A stretch of 64,000 bases of DNA from Fulvia fulva (lineage: Eukaryota; Ascomycota; Dothideomycetes; Mycosphaerellales; Mycosphaerellaceae): assembly GCF_020509005.1 (NCBI RefSeq), contig NC_063012.1:6138001-6202000 (forward strand), read 5' to 3'. Under the pieces are notes generated by a model. That model searched no databases. It saw only the letters and a list, made by a program, of their open reading frames with translations, and had not been told where the DNA came from. Below, piece after piece: positions 44,745 to 57,089 of this stretch (position 1 is its first letter; every line of letters starts with the position of its first letter). Position numbers and translations under genes: made by a program.

Positions 44745-45999
44745 ATCCCGCCCCCTATATAGACGTAGTAAGCCTCTAGTATAATACTATATTCTATTTA
44801 GCTTTCCGTAGTATTGCCTATACGTACTTCCTCTACCGTAGCGCCGGGTCTACCTATAGTCCGAGGATCCTAAGCTAATTTACCGGGTTAGTTATATACC
44901 CCTATATCTAGATAGAAGCTTATATATTATAGAACCGTAGCCGGCGCGTAAAGTGTATTAGATTGTACTTTTCTAGGGCAAACCGAGCCCCGTACCTCCT
45001 AGCCTAGTCCTCGTAGATCTTGTACTTCTCTTCTAGTAGCCTATAGTTCTCCTTAGTCGAGGAAGAATACTCTAGGATATTCGTATCGTCTACAAAGCCG
45101 CTCGTAGCGGTGTTCTAGGATTCTAGGGCTAGGAGTAGCGTCGCTATAAAGAAGAGGAATAGAATAGGTACTAGCGTTAAGCCTTACGGGATTCTAGTAT
45201 AGACTACTTAAGATAGGCTTCTATACTAGCCGACTAGGATCGACGTACTACGGTTTTAGAGGTAGGACCGTACGAAGTTAATAAGCTACTTAGGGAGTCC
45301 TTTCGACCTTAGGATATAGAGTAGCCGCGGGTATAATACGTAGTCAAAGGCTCCTAATATATCTAGACTAAGTAAGGATGCTACCTTGTCCCTATTCTTA
45401 TACTAGATAGCCTTTACCTAAGAGGTAATAAATTCTATTACGGATCGCGTCGATCGCTATAGGCGCGTACCTATCTAGGTGTCCGGGAGTAGGGAGTACT
45501 CCTCTACGCCTCGGAGAGTCTCGTTATAACTAGCTTCTTAAGCGCCTTCCTAAGAGTGTTAAGGAGCGTAATTAGGCGGTACGACTTTACCTACGTATAG
45601 TCTTCCTTCTACGGCTTACGTAGGACTACTATCGTCGATTGTTTAAAAGCTATCGGGTAGTATCCGGTCTATAGGTAGGCGTTAAAGATCGCTACGACTA
45701 CTAGGGCTAGTTGATCTCTATACTTCTTTAGTAGCTCGTTTAGGATCCTATCCGGCCCCGGGGCTTTCTTCGCCGGTAACTTCCTAAGTATAGCGGTAAT
45801 ATCTCCCTCGGATATATTCTATTAGACCGCTATACTAGGGGCTAGGGGAGTAGAGCTATTAATGTCGCTTAGATTAGCCTCGACTAGGGGCGGGAAGAAC
45901 TTACTAGCTAGTAGACGCGCCTTAGCCTCGGGGTCGCTAACCGGGCTACTAGGCGATTATAGCGCTAGGATAGAGAAGGAGGGGCCCTATATAGGGTCC

Positions 46000-46055
46000 T
46001 ATCGGGCCTATTTCGCTAGCTTCTATATCCTCTCTAGCTTACCGGCGGCTTCTTC
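46000..46055. repeat. 56-bp direct repeat flanking LINE T1-4 (left)
   Basis: Begins TATCGGGCCTATTTCGCTAG and ends TTCTTC. The second copy, 47,661-47,716, has the same length with several differences in its last third. Confidence 0.65.
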
Positions 46056-47660
46056 GGGAGCCTTCGACTACGTATTATACCCGCGGCTACTCTATATCCT
46101 AAGGTCGAAAGGACTCCCTAAGTAGCTTATTAACTTCGTACGGTCCTACCTCTAAAACTATAGCACGTCGATCCTAGTCGGTTAGTATAAAAGCCTATTT
46201 TAAGTAGTCTATACTAGAATCCCGTAAGGCTTTACGCTAGTACCTATTCTATTCCTCTTCTTTATAGCGACCCTACTCCTAGCCCTAGAATCCTAGAATA
46301 CCGCTACGAGCGGCTTTGTAGACGATACGAATATCCTAGCGTATTCTTCCTCGACTAAGGAGAACTATAGGCTACTAGAAGAGAAGTACAAGATCTACGA
46401 GGACTAGGCTAGGAGGTACGGGGCTCGGTTTGCCCTAGAAAAGTATAATCTAATACACTTTACGCGCCGGCTACGGTTCTATAATATATAAGCTTCTATC
46501 TAGATATAGGGGTATATAACTAACCCGGTAAATTAGCTTAGGATCCTCGGACTATAGGTAGACCCGGCGCTACGGTAGAGGAAGTACGTATAGGTAATAT
46601 TACGGAAAGCTAAACAGAATATAGTATTATACTAGAGGCTTACTACGTCTATATAGGGGGCGGACTTTCGGTAGTTACGACTTCTATATACGGCTATTAT
46701 ACGGCTAGTCCTTATCTATAGTAGCTAAGTATAGTCCTTAGGCAAGAGGGCCTACCTTTTAAAGGGACTCGTCGCGCCGTTAGCGAAGATCTAAAACTAA
46801 TGCCTAAGGAAGGTCACCGGGGTATATAAGTCGATACTAACGAGGATACTTAAGCACGAGACCGCTATTCCGCCGATCGACCTATACATCTAGGGACTAC
46901 GAACCTCCTACTTAGGTAAGTCGGCACAGTACCTAGTATAGAAGGTTATCGCTAGTATAGTCGTAAGGGCCCGCGAATTAGTACTAGCGTATAGGGGCAT
47001 TCGACCCGGAAACGAGCCGAACTACCGGGTAAGGGACGAATAGCTAGCAATATAATAGGAAGGTAAGAAATCGTTTATAGAGCAACTATAGAAAGAGAGG
47101 TAGAACAACTAGGTTATAGGGTATAGTAGACGCCCTTAGCTAGCGGGACAACCTAAGGAATAGTTAGCTACAAAGCCCGCGGTCAAGTACCCCCTAAAGC
47201 TTATCTACTACCGCCTTACGAGGATATAGAGTAGTATAGTAACCTAACTACGAAGCGAACATATCGGCCTCTAGGGGTACCTATCGTAGAGGAAGGTTCT
47301 AGGATATACGAATACTAGCTACCCCTACGGCTATTACTACTAGAACGTACGGTACGTACTCCTCGTCTGTCCGAGATAGTCGCTAGGAAGGGGGGAGTAG
47401 ATAGCGAAGGCAAGGAACCGGACGATTAGGGCACTTCTTAATAACGTTAAGGACCTACGGCGTATTACGAACTAGATACTAGAGAAGGGCTAGCTAGAAT
47501 AGTACCGCCTAGTAGGAGTAGTATAGGAAGAGAGGATACGACGTAGCGCGACGAGACCGGCTAGGAGCGGGGGCTAACGGGGTAGTAATATAGACTACGT
47601 ACGTTTAGAGGGAAAGCTAATCTAGATAAGGAGAAGTCGGGGGCGGGAAGGGTTTTTACC
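46056..47660 (+). mobile_element. LINE T1 copy 4, 5'-truncated, inserted in opposite orientation
   Basis: Plus-strand 1,605-bp segment starting at the GAFDY box of reverse transcriptase. It runs through the FVDDTN active-site box (about 46,315) and the C-terminal region to about 100 bp short of the family 3' end, so the (ATAG)n tail is missing. It is flanked by a 56-bp direct duplication of host LINE sequence, which supports an insertion rather than an inversion. Confidence 0.65.
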
Positions 47661-47716
47661 TATCGGGCCTATTTCGCTAGCTTCTACATCCTCGCTAGCG
47701 CGCTAGCGATTTCTTC
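47661..47716. repeat. 56-bp direct repeat flanking LINE T1-4 (right)
   Basis: Second copy of 46,000-46,055. From here the minus-strand host LINE continues rightwards. Confidence 0.65.
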
Positions 47717-49537
47717 TACTATAGCCCTCTAGCCGACTACTTTCTCCCTCCGTATTATAGCTTTCTTCTATTAGTATACCTCCCTATATACGTTCTAGGC
47801 CTCCTCGCTTTAGCTACTCGTCTATACCCGGCGGGCTCTCCTTACTTCTCTTACTACTATAGTATACTTCGGCGTCTAGTATAGTTTAGACTATGTCGTT
47901 AGTTAGGTAAGCGGAACGTAAAGTAAGGTCGCTTTTTTTATTTTGTCTATTAACCCTTAGACTACCTCGTCTATCTCGTCTTTACTATTATATTACTACT
48001 ACGTAATCTAGACTAGCCTCTCGGAGTTATCGAGGTACGCCTAGATATTGGCCTAGTAGGCCTTTTCCTAGTTTAGCTTAGGGGTTCTCGCTAGTATACG
48101 TTATATCTATATCGTAATAGAGGTCCTAACTAGTATATAGTCTAACGACGCCTCGAGTTTATGTTCGATCCTATAGTAGGTTATAATATAGTAGTAGCTA
48201 TCTAAGATCTAGGAGATGTCGATCGTGCCTTAGAGTCCCCCTCTCTTCTAGGTACCTAGGTCCTTCGGGGTATTAAGGGTAATTACGTTACTCGCTATTA
48301 AGTCGAGTACTTCGTCGGCTATAGGGTACGGCTATATAAGGCTTTCCTAGGAAGGGTAGTATACGTTAAAGTCTCCTACTACGATATAGTAACCTTGTCT
48401 CTTAAGCGTACTATCTAGGTGTCTATAGACCCCTAGGTCGCGGCTAGACCTCGAGGCTAGCGGTTATATATATAGGTTATATATCTAGGTACTACCTACG
48501 TAGAGGGAGGTAATATCGCCCCGGCCTTCTTCGTCTACGTAGCCACTACCTCCTAGTCGGATTCTAGTATATCCTTGCTAATATAGAAGTACGTAGGGGG
48601 TCTACTATCGCCTCGTAGGTATATCGTATAGCCTAGTAACTTGTAGGTCGTTAGTCTCTTATAGTACGGGTTAATCTATAGCTCCTAGATTACTAGGACG
48701 TAGTAGACGTACGGGTCCGCCTCGTATAGGAAATGGTTATAGACTATATCCTTACTATAGTTAACGTTATACTAGATAATACTAAGCGTTTCGAGGCTAG
48801 TTATCGGTATCGATAATTATTTCCTCTATAGCGTCCTATATCCTACTACCTTATACGTCCTAGTCTACGCCTATCGGCTATATACTAAAGGGGAGCCGGG
48901 CCTAGTTAGATTCCCTCGCCGTAGCTAGTAGAGTACGTAGCCTCCCGTACGCCCTAGGTTACGTATCCTTTATATTATTCGCGGCCCTAGGGCGCTTATA
49001 CCCGACCGCCGCTAGCTAGTTCCGGTATAGGCTAGCCTTACGGTCGCCGTAGAATCTTAGGGCGACGGTTCTATTTATAATTACCTTGTTTTTCGCTAGT
49101 TTCCGCTATAGGCATTCCGCGCTATACGATAGGTAGTACCCCGGATAGTTCGTATACCGTCTCGTAGCCGATATATAGTCCCTAGATATATAGTCTCCTA
49201 TATAGTTCGAGTAGGCCTACTTATTTATATACGTATAGGTTTAGTGTCTATACTATTAGCATTTAAAGTATTAGAGGACACGAAAGGATAAGGAGTGCTT
49301 TTCTACTGTCTTAAGGCTATATTACTAGATTAGGCCTTATTCTATCGCTAGATCCGCCGCTTTCGCGTCTTATAGCTAACTATTAGCGCCGAGGCCTTCT
49401 TGCCTTCTAGCCATTTCCTATAGAGCTAAGTCGCCTTCTAGATTAGAGAGTTAAGAGTGACCGGGTTGTCCTCTTAGAGAGTACGTAGGTGACCTTAGTT
49501 AGTTAGGTCGAACTCCTTAGGTATATCGTAGACTAGG

Positions 49538-49707
49538 TATTACGGGCAGCCCGCGACCCCCTACTATAGCTATATCGGCCCGGCTAAACCGCGGACCTTC
49601 CGTATCGGGTTAGCGCGGCTTAGCTATACTTTATAACTTCGCCGCGCCTCGCGCTCCTCTTTCGTAGCTTCGTAGAATAATAACTATCTCGTTCGTACCC
49701 TATAATA
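49538..49707 (+). repeat. Candidate 5' LTR of Gypsy C1
   Basis: 170 bp from TATTACGG to CTATAATA, which would be TGTTACGG...CTATAACA before RIP. The ends are judged by analogy with element A. No second copy is present in the window, so the boundaries are provisional. Confidence 0.45.
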
Positions 49708-49929
49708 CGCGCGCGCTTATAGTTTATTCTACTACCCTACCTAGATCGCGGATCTAGGTAAGGGACGCGTAATAATAGGAATAGATAGAACCGTAGAACT
49801 CGAGAACGCGTAGAGTCGTATTAGAATATAGAACACGGTAAGGCGTATAGCGCGTAGATACCTAGAGAACGTAACGTAGCGATATTATTAGTAGGTAGTC
49901 GCGCGCTCGTAGACAGTTAGGGTATAGGC

Positions 49930-52000
49930 ACCGTTACGCCTCCCCCGAACCTAGACAATATAACTTTATAAATAGCGAACGGCGGCATACTACCGCTACC
50001 TAAGCCTAAGGGCAAAAGTAAGTAGCGTATATCTCTTTTCCCCGACCTCTCCTCTTTCCCTTAGAGTTAGATATAGGACGATAACCGGCGGGTTATAGTA
50101 GATACCGGTGTCGCGCTATAACAAGAGATTAATAAAGCTTACTAGAAGGCCTTCGAGCGAGAAGAAGGTAGTAAGATTGACTTTATAGAACTGTTCGAGT
50201 TCAAGCTCGTAGAGAACCTAGGCGGCGACCTAGACGAGGTGTATCTATTACTCGACGAGGTAGAACATATTCTCGCATCCGAATATTAGAATGCCACCCT
50301 AGACAACCTTACGACCCTTATATCCTAACACCCGAAGACTACCTACGACTTCGTACTATAAGTAGTTAATACGGCGATTACTAAGGGTAGACAACTCGAT
50401 ATAATAGAGCGAGCTAACGACCTCTAGAACAACTAGTATACTACGCTATATACCGAATACGACCGCATCTATAAGATGCTACGAAGTGAAGAGCTTGTTA
50501 TATAGAAAATAGTAGTAGATCTTAAGAGTAAGAAGGATTACGACCTAGCTAAGTTATAAGAGCTAGAGAAGAAATATAAGGAAGCTAATAACCTATATAA
50601 GCAGTTTAGCGAGATCTACGAGAAGGAGAAGAAGAAGGCACAAGATGCTAAGGCGAAGAACTAGGCCCTATAACAAGAAGTCGATAACCTAAAGGCTCCG
50701 CTTAAGGTAGGAGATACTATATAGAACGGAGGTAGGGCCCGCTTAGGCCGCCGACCCTCTCGTTCCCGCCTACGCGAGACCTTACTCGAGTAGCTATTAC
50801 GTAGGTATCGCGAAGCTACTAGTAGAGGTGGCGGTAGCGGTAGTAGTAATAACGATAGAGACGACTATAACCGTAGTAATAATAGCCGAGGACGTAATAA
50901 CGACCGTCCGCGACTAGAACCTAACAATAGTCGTGACTCGAGAATACGTAATACCCGTACCTAGACACTACTAGTTAACCTTCTAGAACGTCTCTTTACT
51001 ATTAACCGTATCCTTACTCGCGGTAGAGAGATCGGTAAGGGTATGCCTAACTCTAAGTACTTTAAGAACGATAATAACCCTAATTTCGATAGCTAGTATA
51101 GTAGTGTTCTCCTAAAGCTAACTATAGTAACCTTCCGTACTAAGGTAGATAGTCTACGCTTCGTATATAGGTAGACGTAAGGTGATCCTTAGCGAAGTAT
51201 TAAGCCGAGGATCCCTATGCCTAGATAGTAGTCCTTTAACGAGTTCAAGACTAGAGAAGAGTTATTAGATTAGATAACACGCTAATATAGTACACCTAAT
51301 AAAGGAACTATAGCTATAGTTAATATTACTACCTATAAGTAAGAACAAGGCGAAACCTTTATAGCCTTCTATATACGCTACTCGAAGTTACGCGCCTAGA
51401 TATTATAGACCGATAAGACCGAGCTTATACTATTCCGTAACCGACTAAACCGTAAGTACTTTATTAAGACCTTCGGCGACCGCGAAGTCGACCGCCGCCT
51501 AGATAGTATATAAGACGTTATCGAGGAGTATACCGTACTAGACGAGAGCTTCTACGAGACAGATCGACTATACCCGTAAGAGGAGCGCGATACCCGTAGA
51601 AGGAGCGCCCCCGTAGCAATAGTAACTCGAACGGTAATAGCGGCTAGAATAACTAGAATAACGGTAACGTAGTTACTAGTACCGCTACCGGTATAGTAGG
51701 TGCCTTAGTATAGCGCCTACTATAGTACGCTAGTACTAAGAAGAAGGAGGATCTACCGATATATCTATAGAACCTACCTACGCTTAACCGTAAGTAGCGC
51801 GAAGACCTTAAGAAGTAGGGTAAGTACTACCGCTACCGTATAGGTTCTTACGTATCGACTAACCCTAAATGCCTAATATATAGATACGATAGCGACTATC
51901 GCCTACCGCGTCTACGTAATACTACGCCGAATCCGAACGCGAACCTTAGTTTCCTAGCCGCCGATCCGTAGTAGGGAAATAGTACGACCGCTACCTAAGC
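49930..52000 (+). pseudogene. Gypsy C1 gag remnant
   Basis: Plus-strand coding remnant with a coiled-coil-like segment (about 50,380-50,700), an Arg/Asn-rich linker (about 50,720-50,960) and a capsid-like part (about 51,000-51,560). Interrupted by very many TAG/TAA codons. No intact zinc knuckle; a Tyr-rich stretch near 51,830 may be its remains. Confidence 0.5.
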
Positions 52001-52249
52001 GTAGTAGATAGCGGTCACCCGAACTTCCTAGGATAGAAAGAGTATAAGATTAAGAGACACGGAATGTAAGAGACGGTAATAGACTATAGTAAGGAGCTTA
52101 AGATATCGGTATACGTACTAGATAAATAACAGCTAGCTATATACCCTTATATAGTGTTACCCGTAATGATATAATATAGAAAGGCTCGAGGCCTTATAGA
52201 TTCTACTTCTACCTCTCTCTTTCTTAACTAGAAATTTATACGTAAATAC

Positions 52250-55200
52250 ATAATACCCCTAATCCCTTTGACGTAAAGCCGACGACTAATACTAGGAGAT
52301 AGAACGGCTACTATACGGTAGATTATATACGCGGCCCTTATAGACGTAGTTATCGGCGATTATTACGATCAAATGTTATACTACGTCACCGACCTCGAAT
52401 ATAACATCGTCTTTAGCCTACCGTAGCTTATAGCGCATAACCTAAACATCTTCTAGGAAACAGGCGAGGTGGCATTTAGATCGGATTACTACTTTGGTCA
52501 CTATCTATAGAATAAGACATCGATAATAGTATAATCCCTAAACTATTACGAGAAGAAGAAGTAGGCACTAGTACGGTACGGACTAGAGCCCTTTACTAGA
52601 GAAGTAGCGAGCTTTATAGTAGGAGGGGCGGAGCTAAACGTCTTATTATATGACCTAGAAGACATAGAAGATGAAGAAGTGGACTACTAGGGCGTTTCTT
52701 GTCGCGCGTAGGGAATATACGCGTACCGGCCTAGGGCTAAGTGCTTCTATATTATACCTACTAGGCGTAAGAGCGACGACGGAGAGCTTAAGCTAAGTAT
52801 AATAGCTACTAATAATCTAGACCAATTCTTGAACAAGCAGTTCAATTATAACCTAAAGGAGAAGTTACCGCCGATATACTACGATATTAAGGACGCTTTC
52901 TTAGCTAAGGATTATAAAGGACTCCTATCTTACCGACTAGGCGTAGATTATGAGATTCACATTAAGCCTAATAGTCTATAAGAGCCACTATAGCGCAAGC
53001 CCTACGGCCTAGCTAAGAAGGAGAACGAGGTAGTTAAGAAATAGCTAGACGAGTAAACATCTAAAGGGAAGGTACGGAAAGTAGGGTAAAAGACAAGCTA
53101 GTCTCCTACACTAGTACTAGTAGTACGTAAGCCTAGAGGTAGGCTACGTGTTTGTATCGACTATAGAGGATTAAATACGATCACTATTAAGAACCGGTAT
53201 CCGATTCCCTTAATATAAGAGACGCTTAACCGTATATACGGCAAGAAGTACTTTACGAAGCTAGACATTATAGTAGCCTTTAACAAGTTACGGATAGCTA
53301 AAGGGCACGAGTAGTTAACGGCGTTTACGATACGATACGGTATCTACGAGTGTCTAGTACTACTATTCGGCTTATATAACGGACTAGTATCGTTCTAATT
53401 ATATATTAATAAGGTCTTATAAGAACACCTAGACGACTTTATATCGGCCTACCTAGATGACGTACTTATCTTTAGTGACACCTTAGAGGAGTACATTAAA
53501 CACGTACGGAAGGTTCTTACTAAGCTACGCGATATAGGACTTATAGTAGACATCGACAAAAGCGAATTCTACTAATAGAAGGTGAAGTATCTTAGGCTAA
53601 TTATAACCCCTAACGGTATCGAGATAGACCCCGAGAAACTCGAATGTATTTAGATATAGGAAGCTCCTAAGAACCTAAAGGATGTCTAGGCCTTCCTTAG
53701 ATTTGCCAACTTCTATAGGCGGTTTATCGAAGCATTTTCGCGTATAGCTACTCCTCTTATAAACCTGACTAAGTCGGACGGACTAAGTAATTATAAGAAC
53801 TGAAGGATTTAATAGTCACTAGATTACTAACGAGCCTTTGACAATTTGAAAGCTACGTTTAGTAAAGCCGGTATACTCGTACATTATATACTAGGTAGGG
53901 AAACGGTAGTAGAGACAGATTCTTTAGATTTTATAAACGCCGGCGTACTTTCGTAGTATAACGAGAATAGTATACTATATCCTATAGCCTTCTACTCGAA
54001 GAAGTTGAGTATATAGGAGTGTAATTATGAAATCTATAACAAGGAACTGTTAGCTATTATCAAGGCTTTTAAGGAATAGAGACCCGAGCTCGCTTACGAA
54101 GTAGATAATAAGGACTTATAGCTAGTCAAGATTTATACCGACTATAAGAACCTAGAATACTTTATAAAGACAAAGTAGCTGAATCGGCGACAAGCGCGTT
54201 AGGCTAAGTTCTTATTGTAGTTCAACTTTAAGATAATATACCGTCTAGGACTTTAAGGTACAAAGCTAGACAGCCTAACGAGACGTAGCTAGGACCTTCC
54301 GTAGGGGGTAAACGACCCTCGGAACTAGCATTAGTATTAGACATTACTACCTCCTAAGCGATTCCTTAAGATCGCCTTACTATAGGCAATAGTAGAAGAT
54401 ACGCCGGAAGAAGAGGAACTAGTATAGCTCAACCCTAAAGCTAAAGAGTTCATGCCTATAGAACGAGATACGCCTACTAAACAACCGGCGACGCGTAAAA
54501 GTTAACGGGAAGCCGAACTCGAGTATTGAATATAGACGGCGTACGTAACCGATAACGAGCTTAAGACCGCGATTAAGGACCTATAGAAAGACCGTACTCC
54601 TATACTACTATAGAGAGCGAAGATTCACCTAGTATACTATAAAGTAGATAGCGACCTACTATATATTCGAAATTAATACGACGGCTAGAGCTTATAGGTA
54701 CTAAATGACTAAGCCTTATAGACTAGGATAATTAAGATAAACTATAACGCTCTAGTAGTAGGCTATCTAGGACGAGCTCGTACTTATAAACTCGTAGTAC
54801 GTAAATTCTACTAGCCTAGATTAGCGAGATCCGTACGTAGATATACCGCGAATTGCCGTACCTACCGTATAACAAAATCTCTATACTCCTAGCCACTAGG
54901 ATTATTATAGCCACTTCCTGTTCTAGATCGGCCTTAGAAACATATTGTAGTCGACTTCGTTATCGGACTCCTAGATAGTACTCTTAACGGTATAGTCTAT
55001 AATAACATTATAACCGTTACTAATAGGCTTACTAAGGAAGTCGAGCTGATTCCTATTAGCGTAATAACAGTATAGAATACGGCAAGGCTTTTCCTTAAAT
55101 ATATGTTCTGTCGGCGCGGGTTTCCTAACACTATTATATTAGACCGTAGTAAGTAGTAGGTTGCTACCTTCTAGAAGAAACACTATAAGATACTCCGTAC

Positions 55201-56120
55201 AAATCGTAAGCTAAGTTCTTCGTATTACCTAGAAACTAATAGACAGTCAGAACGTACTAACTAGGCGATAGAACAGTATCTTCGTATATTCACTAATAAG
55301 GTATAGGATAACTAGGTAGAATAGCTATACCTTGCTTAGTTCGCGATCAATAATTACCTATCCGAGACTACTAGTATATCGCCGTTCTACGCTACCTTAG
55401 GCTATAACCCTAAGTTTATAGAGCGAGTTGACCTAAACGCTAGAAAGGAGGGAGGACTAACTACTCTCTAGCGACTAGATACGCGATCAGTAGAAACCTT
55501 TATACGTCGAATTTACGAGCTTTATAAGCACCTTTAAGAGAATATACGAATGTTATAAGCTCTCTAAGTAGAAGTACTAAACCGCTACCGAAGCATTCCT
55601 CTAGACTATAAGGTAGGTAATTAGGTATATCTTAGTACTAAGAATATCCGTACGACTCGACTATCTAAGAAGCTAGATAGGAAATATGCCGGCCCTTACT
55701 AGATTACGGAAGTTATACCGGCTAGACTCTCTTATCGACTAAAACTATTAGACGCTCTAGTAGGACTTAATAACTGCTTCTATACCTTACTACTATAACG
55801 AGCCGACCACCCCGATTTCGTACTACTTAAAGGGTAGTATCTAGCGCCGCTACTACCGATAACTATCGAACCTAATACTACCGAGGCTAATATAGTAGCC
55901 GATATAGTAGTAGCACCTACGTATATATACGAGGTAGGAAAGATCCTTAATATATACACCCGTAAGGGGTAGGCAAGGTGAAGAAGGGGTATAAGCGTAA
56001 GGTAGATATATAGTATAAGGTGAAATAGGCTAGATATTAGAACGAGGAGGATAGTAAGACCTAGTAACCTATAGAGGATATACTTGAATACGTAGCCGCC
56101 GCTATTATAGACTTTCACTA
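52250..56120 (+). pseudogene. Gypsy C1 pol remnant
   Basis: Protease-like block (DLEYNIVFSLP) near 52,400. Reverse transcriptase at 53,080-53,560: [32 protein letters not shown] and the active site [11 protein letters not shown]. RNase H at 53,900-54,240 (ECNYEIYNKELLAIIKAFKE, YTDYKNLEYF). Integrase at 54,700-55,650 with a zinc-finger region RRYTANCRTYR. A chromodomain-like tail lies at 55,960-56,110. All domains are interrupted by TAG/TAA. Confidence 0.75.
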
Positions 56121-56534
56121 TAACTAGCCGGAGTTGTCTACGCCTATAGGCTTCGTAGCTCTATCTAACTAGTCCCTACTAGCTACTAAGGTGCTCGGGC
56201 TTAATACGATTAGGGTCATTCCGAAAGACACCGTTACGAATAAGTCGCCTCGAGCCTTACCTCTAATAGAATCTACTCCGTATATATTCGATACTCGAGT
56301 AGAGCCTATAGAGCCTATAATAATACCTAACTTTGGTTATAAGGATTATACGCGAGTACTAGCCGAAGACAGACTTAGGTCTAGGGTAAGCTAGCTAACT
56401 AGGCAATATGTTTCTCGAAGGAAGCCGGTCGAGGATAGTCTTAATAGAGCGAATACGATGTTATCGGCTAACGATAGGGTACTAGAGGATGATTAGGCGT
56501 TCGCGCGATTATAGAGCTCGATAGGCAAGTGGCC

Positions 56535-57053
56535 TATTATAGTCTCCCTATAGAGTATATAGAAGGTAGGGACAGAAGAGCCTTAGAGTACTTAGAAGTC
56601 GTTAAGAAGTGACAGTCCAGCTTAGTATATAAGCGCTAAGAATCATATGCCCCGTAATATTCACTACGGGACCTAGCCCTCCAAATTCACCCCTCTACTA
56701 AACCTTAATAGATTTACTTCGGCTCGTAACTATATAACTTACGGCACTCCCGCGAGTATCCGCGACTACGCTAGACCCTAGAAGAAGCACGTAGAAGACT
56801 CGGAACGTAGGGCAGGTTGGAATAAGGTTTTAAGTAAAGCTACTAAGCGCGGCTTCGTACGGGTTAGCCCTATTAATACGGGGACACGTACTCGCGAGGG
56901 TCGCGTATAAATATCTAGCCTTCTCTAGGCCTCTCTTACTTTCTTCGTCTTTTGTTTTGTATAGTAATTATACTATACCCTTTGTATCTATACTTCGTAC
57001 CTATATTCTCGCTTTTACCCTTATATCTTATAGGCTAGGCTCTCGCCCTAATA
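56535..57053 (+). repeat. Gypsy B2 5' LTR
   Basis: 519 bp, TATTATAG...CCCTAATA, i.e. TGTTATAG...CCCTAACA before RIP. Next inside is TTACGAAAGACTAATAAACC, the likely primer-binding region. Confidence 0.9.
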
Positions 57054-57089
57054 TTACGAAAGACTAATAAACCGTTAACTACTCGAGTT

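Larger units (their letters stand above)
44745..49537 (-). mobile_element. LINE T1 copy 3, host of an inverted insertion
   Basis: Minus-strand T1 sequence at 44,745-46,055 (RT region) and 47,717-49,530 (RT start, endonuclease and upstream region). The two parts are contiguous in T1-1 and are separated here by an opposite-orientation T1 segment. The part at 45,640-45,700 preserves the uninterrupted target of Gypsy A. The left end, at 44,745, joins LINE D without a recognisable 3' tail. Endonuclease homology is seen in reverse complement around 48,180-49,230. Confidence 0.65.
49538..56534 (+). mobile_element. Gypsy element C1, near full-length, 3' LTR lost
   Basis: Plus-strand LTR retrotransposon of chromovirus type, heavily RIP-mutated. 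A candidate 5' LTR (49,538-49,707) is followed by gag, pol and a C-terminal extension that resembles the end of element A (SANDRVLEDD and a following acidic stretch). It stops at 56,534, where the LTR of B2 begins, so its own 3' LTR is missing from this place. It shares its LTR motif CGCGCTCCTCTTTC with element A, which suggests related families. Confidence 0.75.

Noticed and set aside
46035..47660. Simple inversion or twin-priming of LINE T1-3
   Set aside because: The plus-oriented piece overlaps in family coordinates with minus-oriented sequence on its left, and it is flanked by a direct duplication of host sequence, which fits a separate insertion better.
55780..56394. Open frames of 112 and 67 codons at the end of Gypsy C1
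   Set aside because: The first is antisense to the integrase/chromodomain remnant and the second is a stop-free stretch of the C-terminal pol extension; neither is an independent gene.
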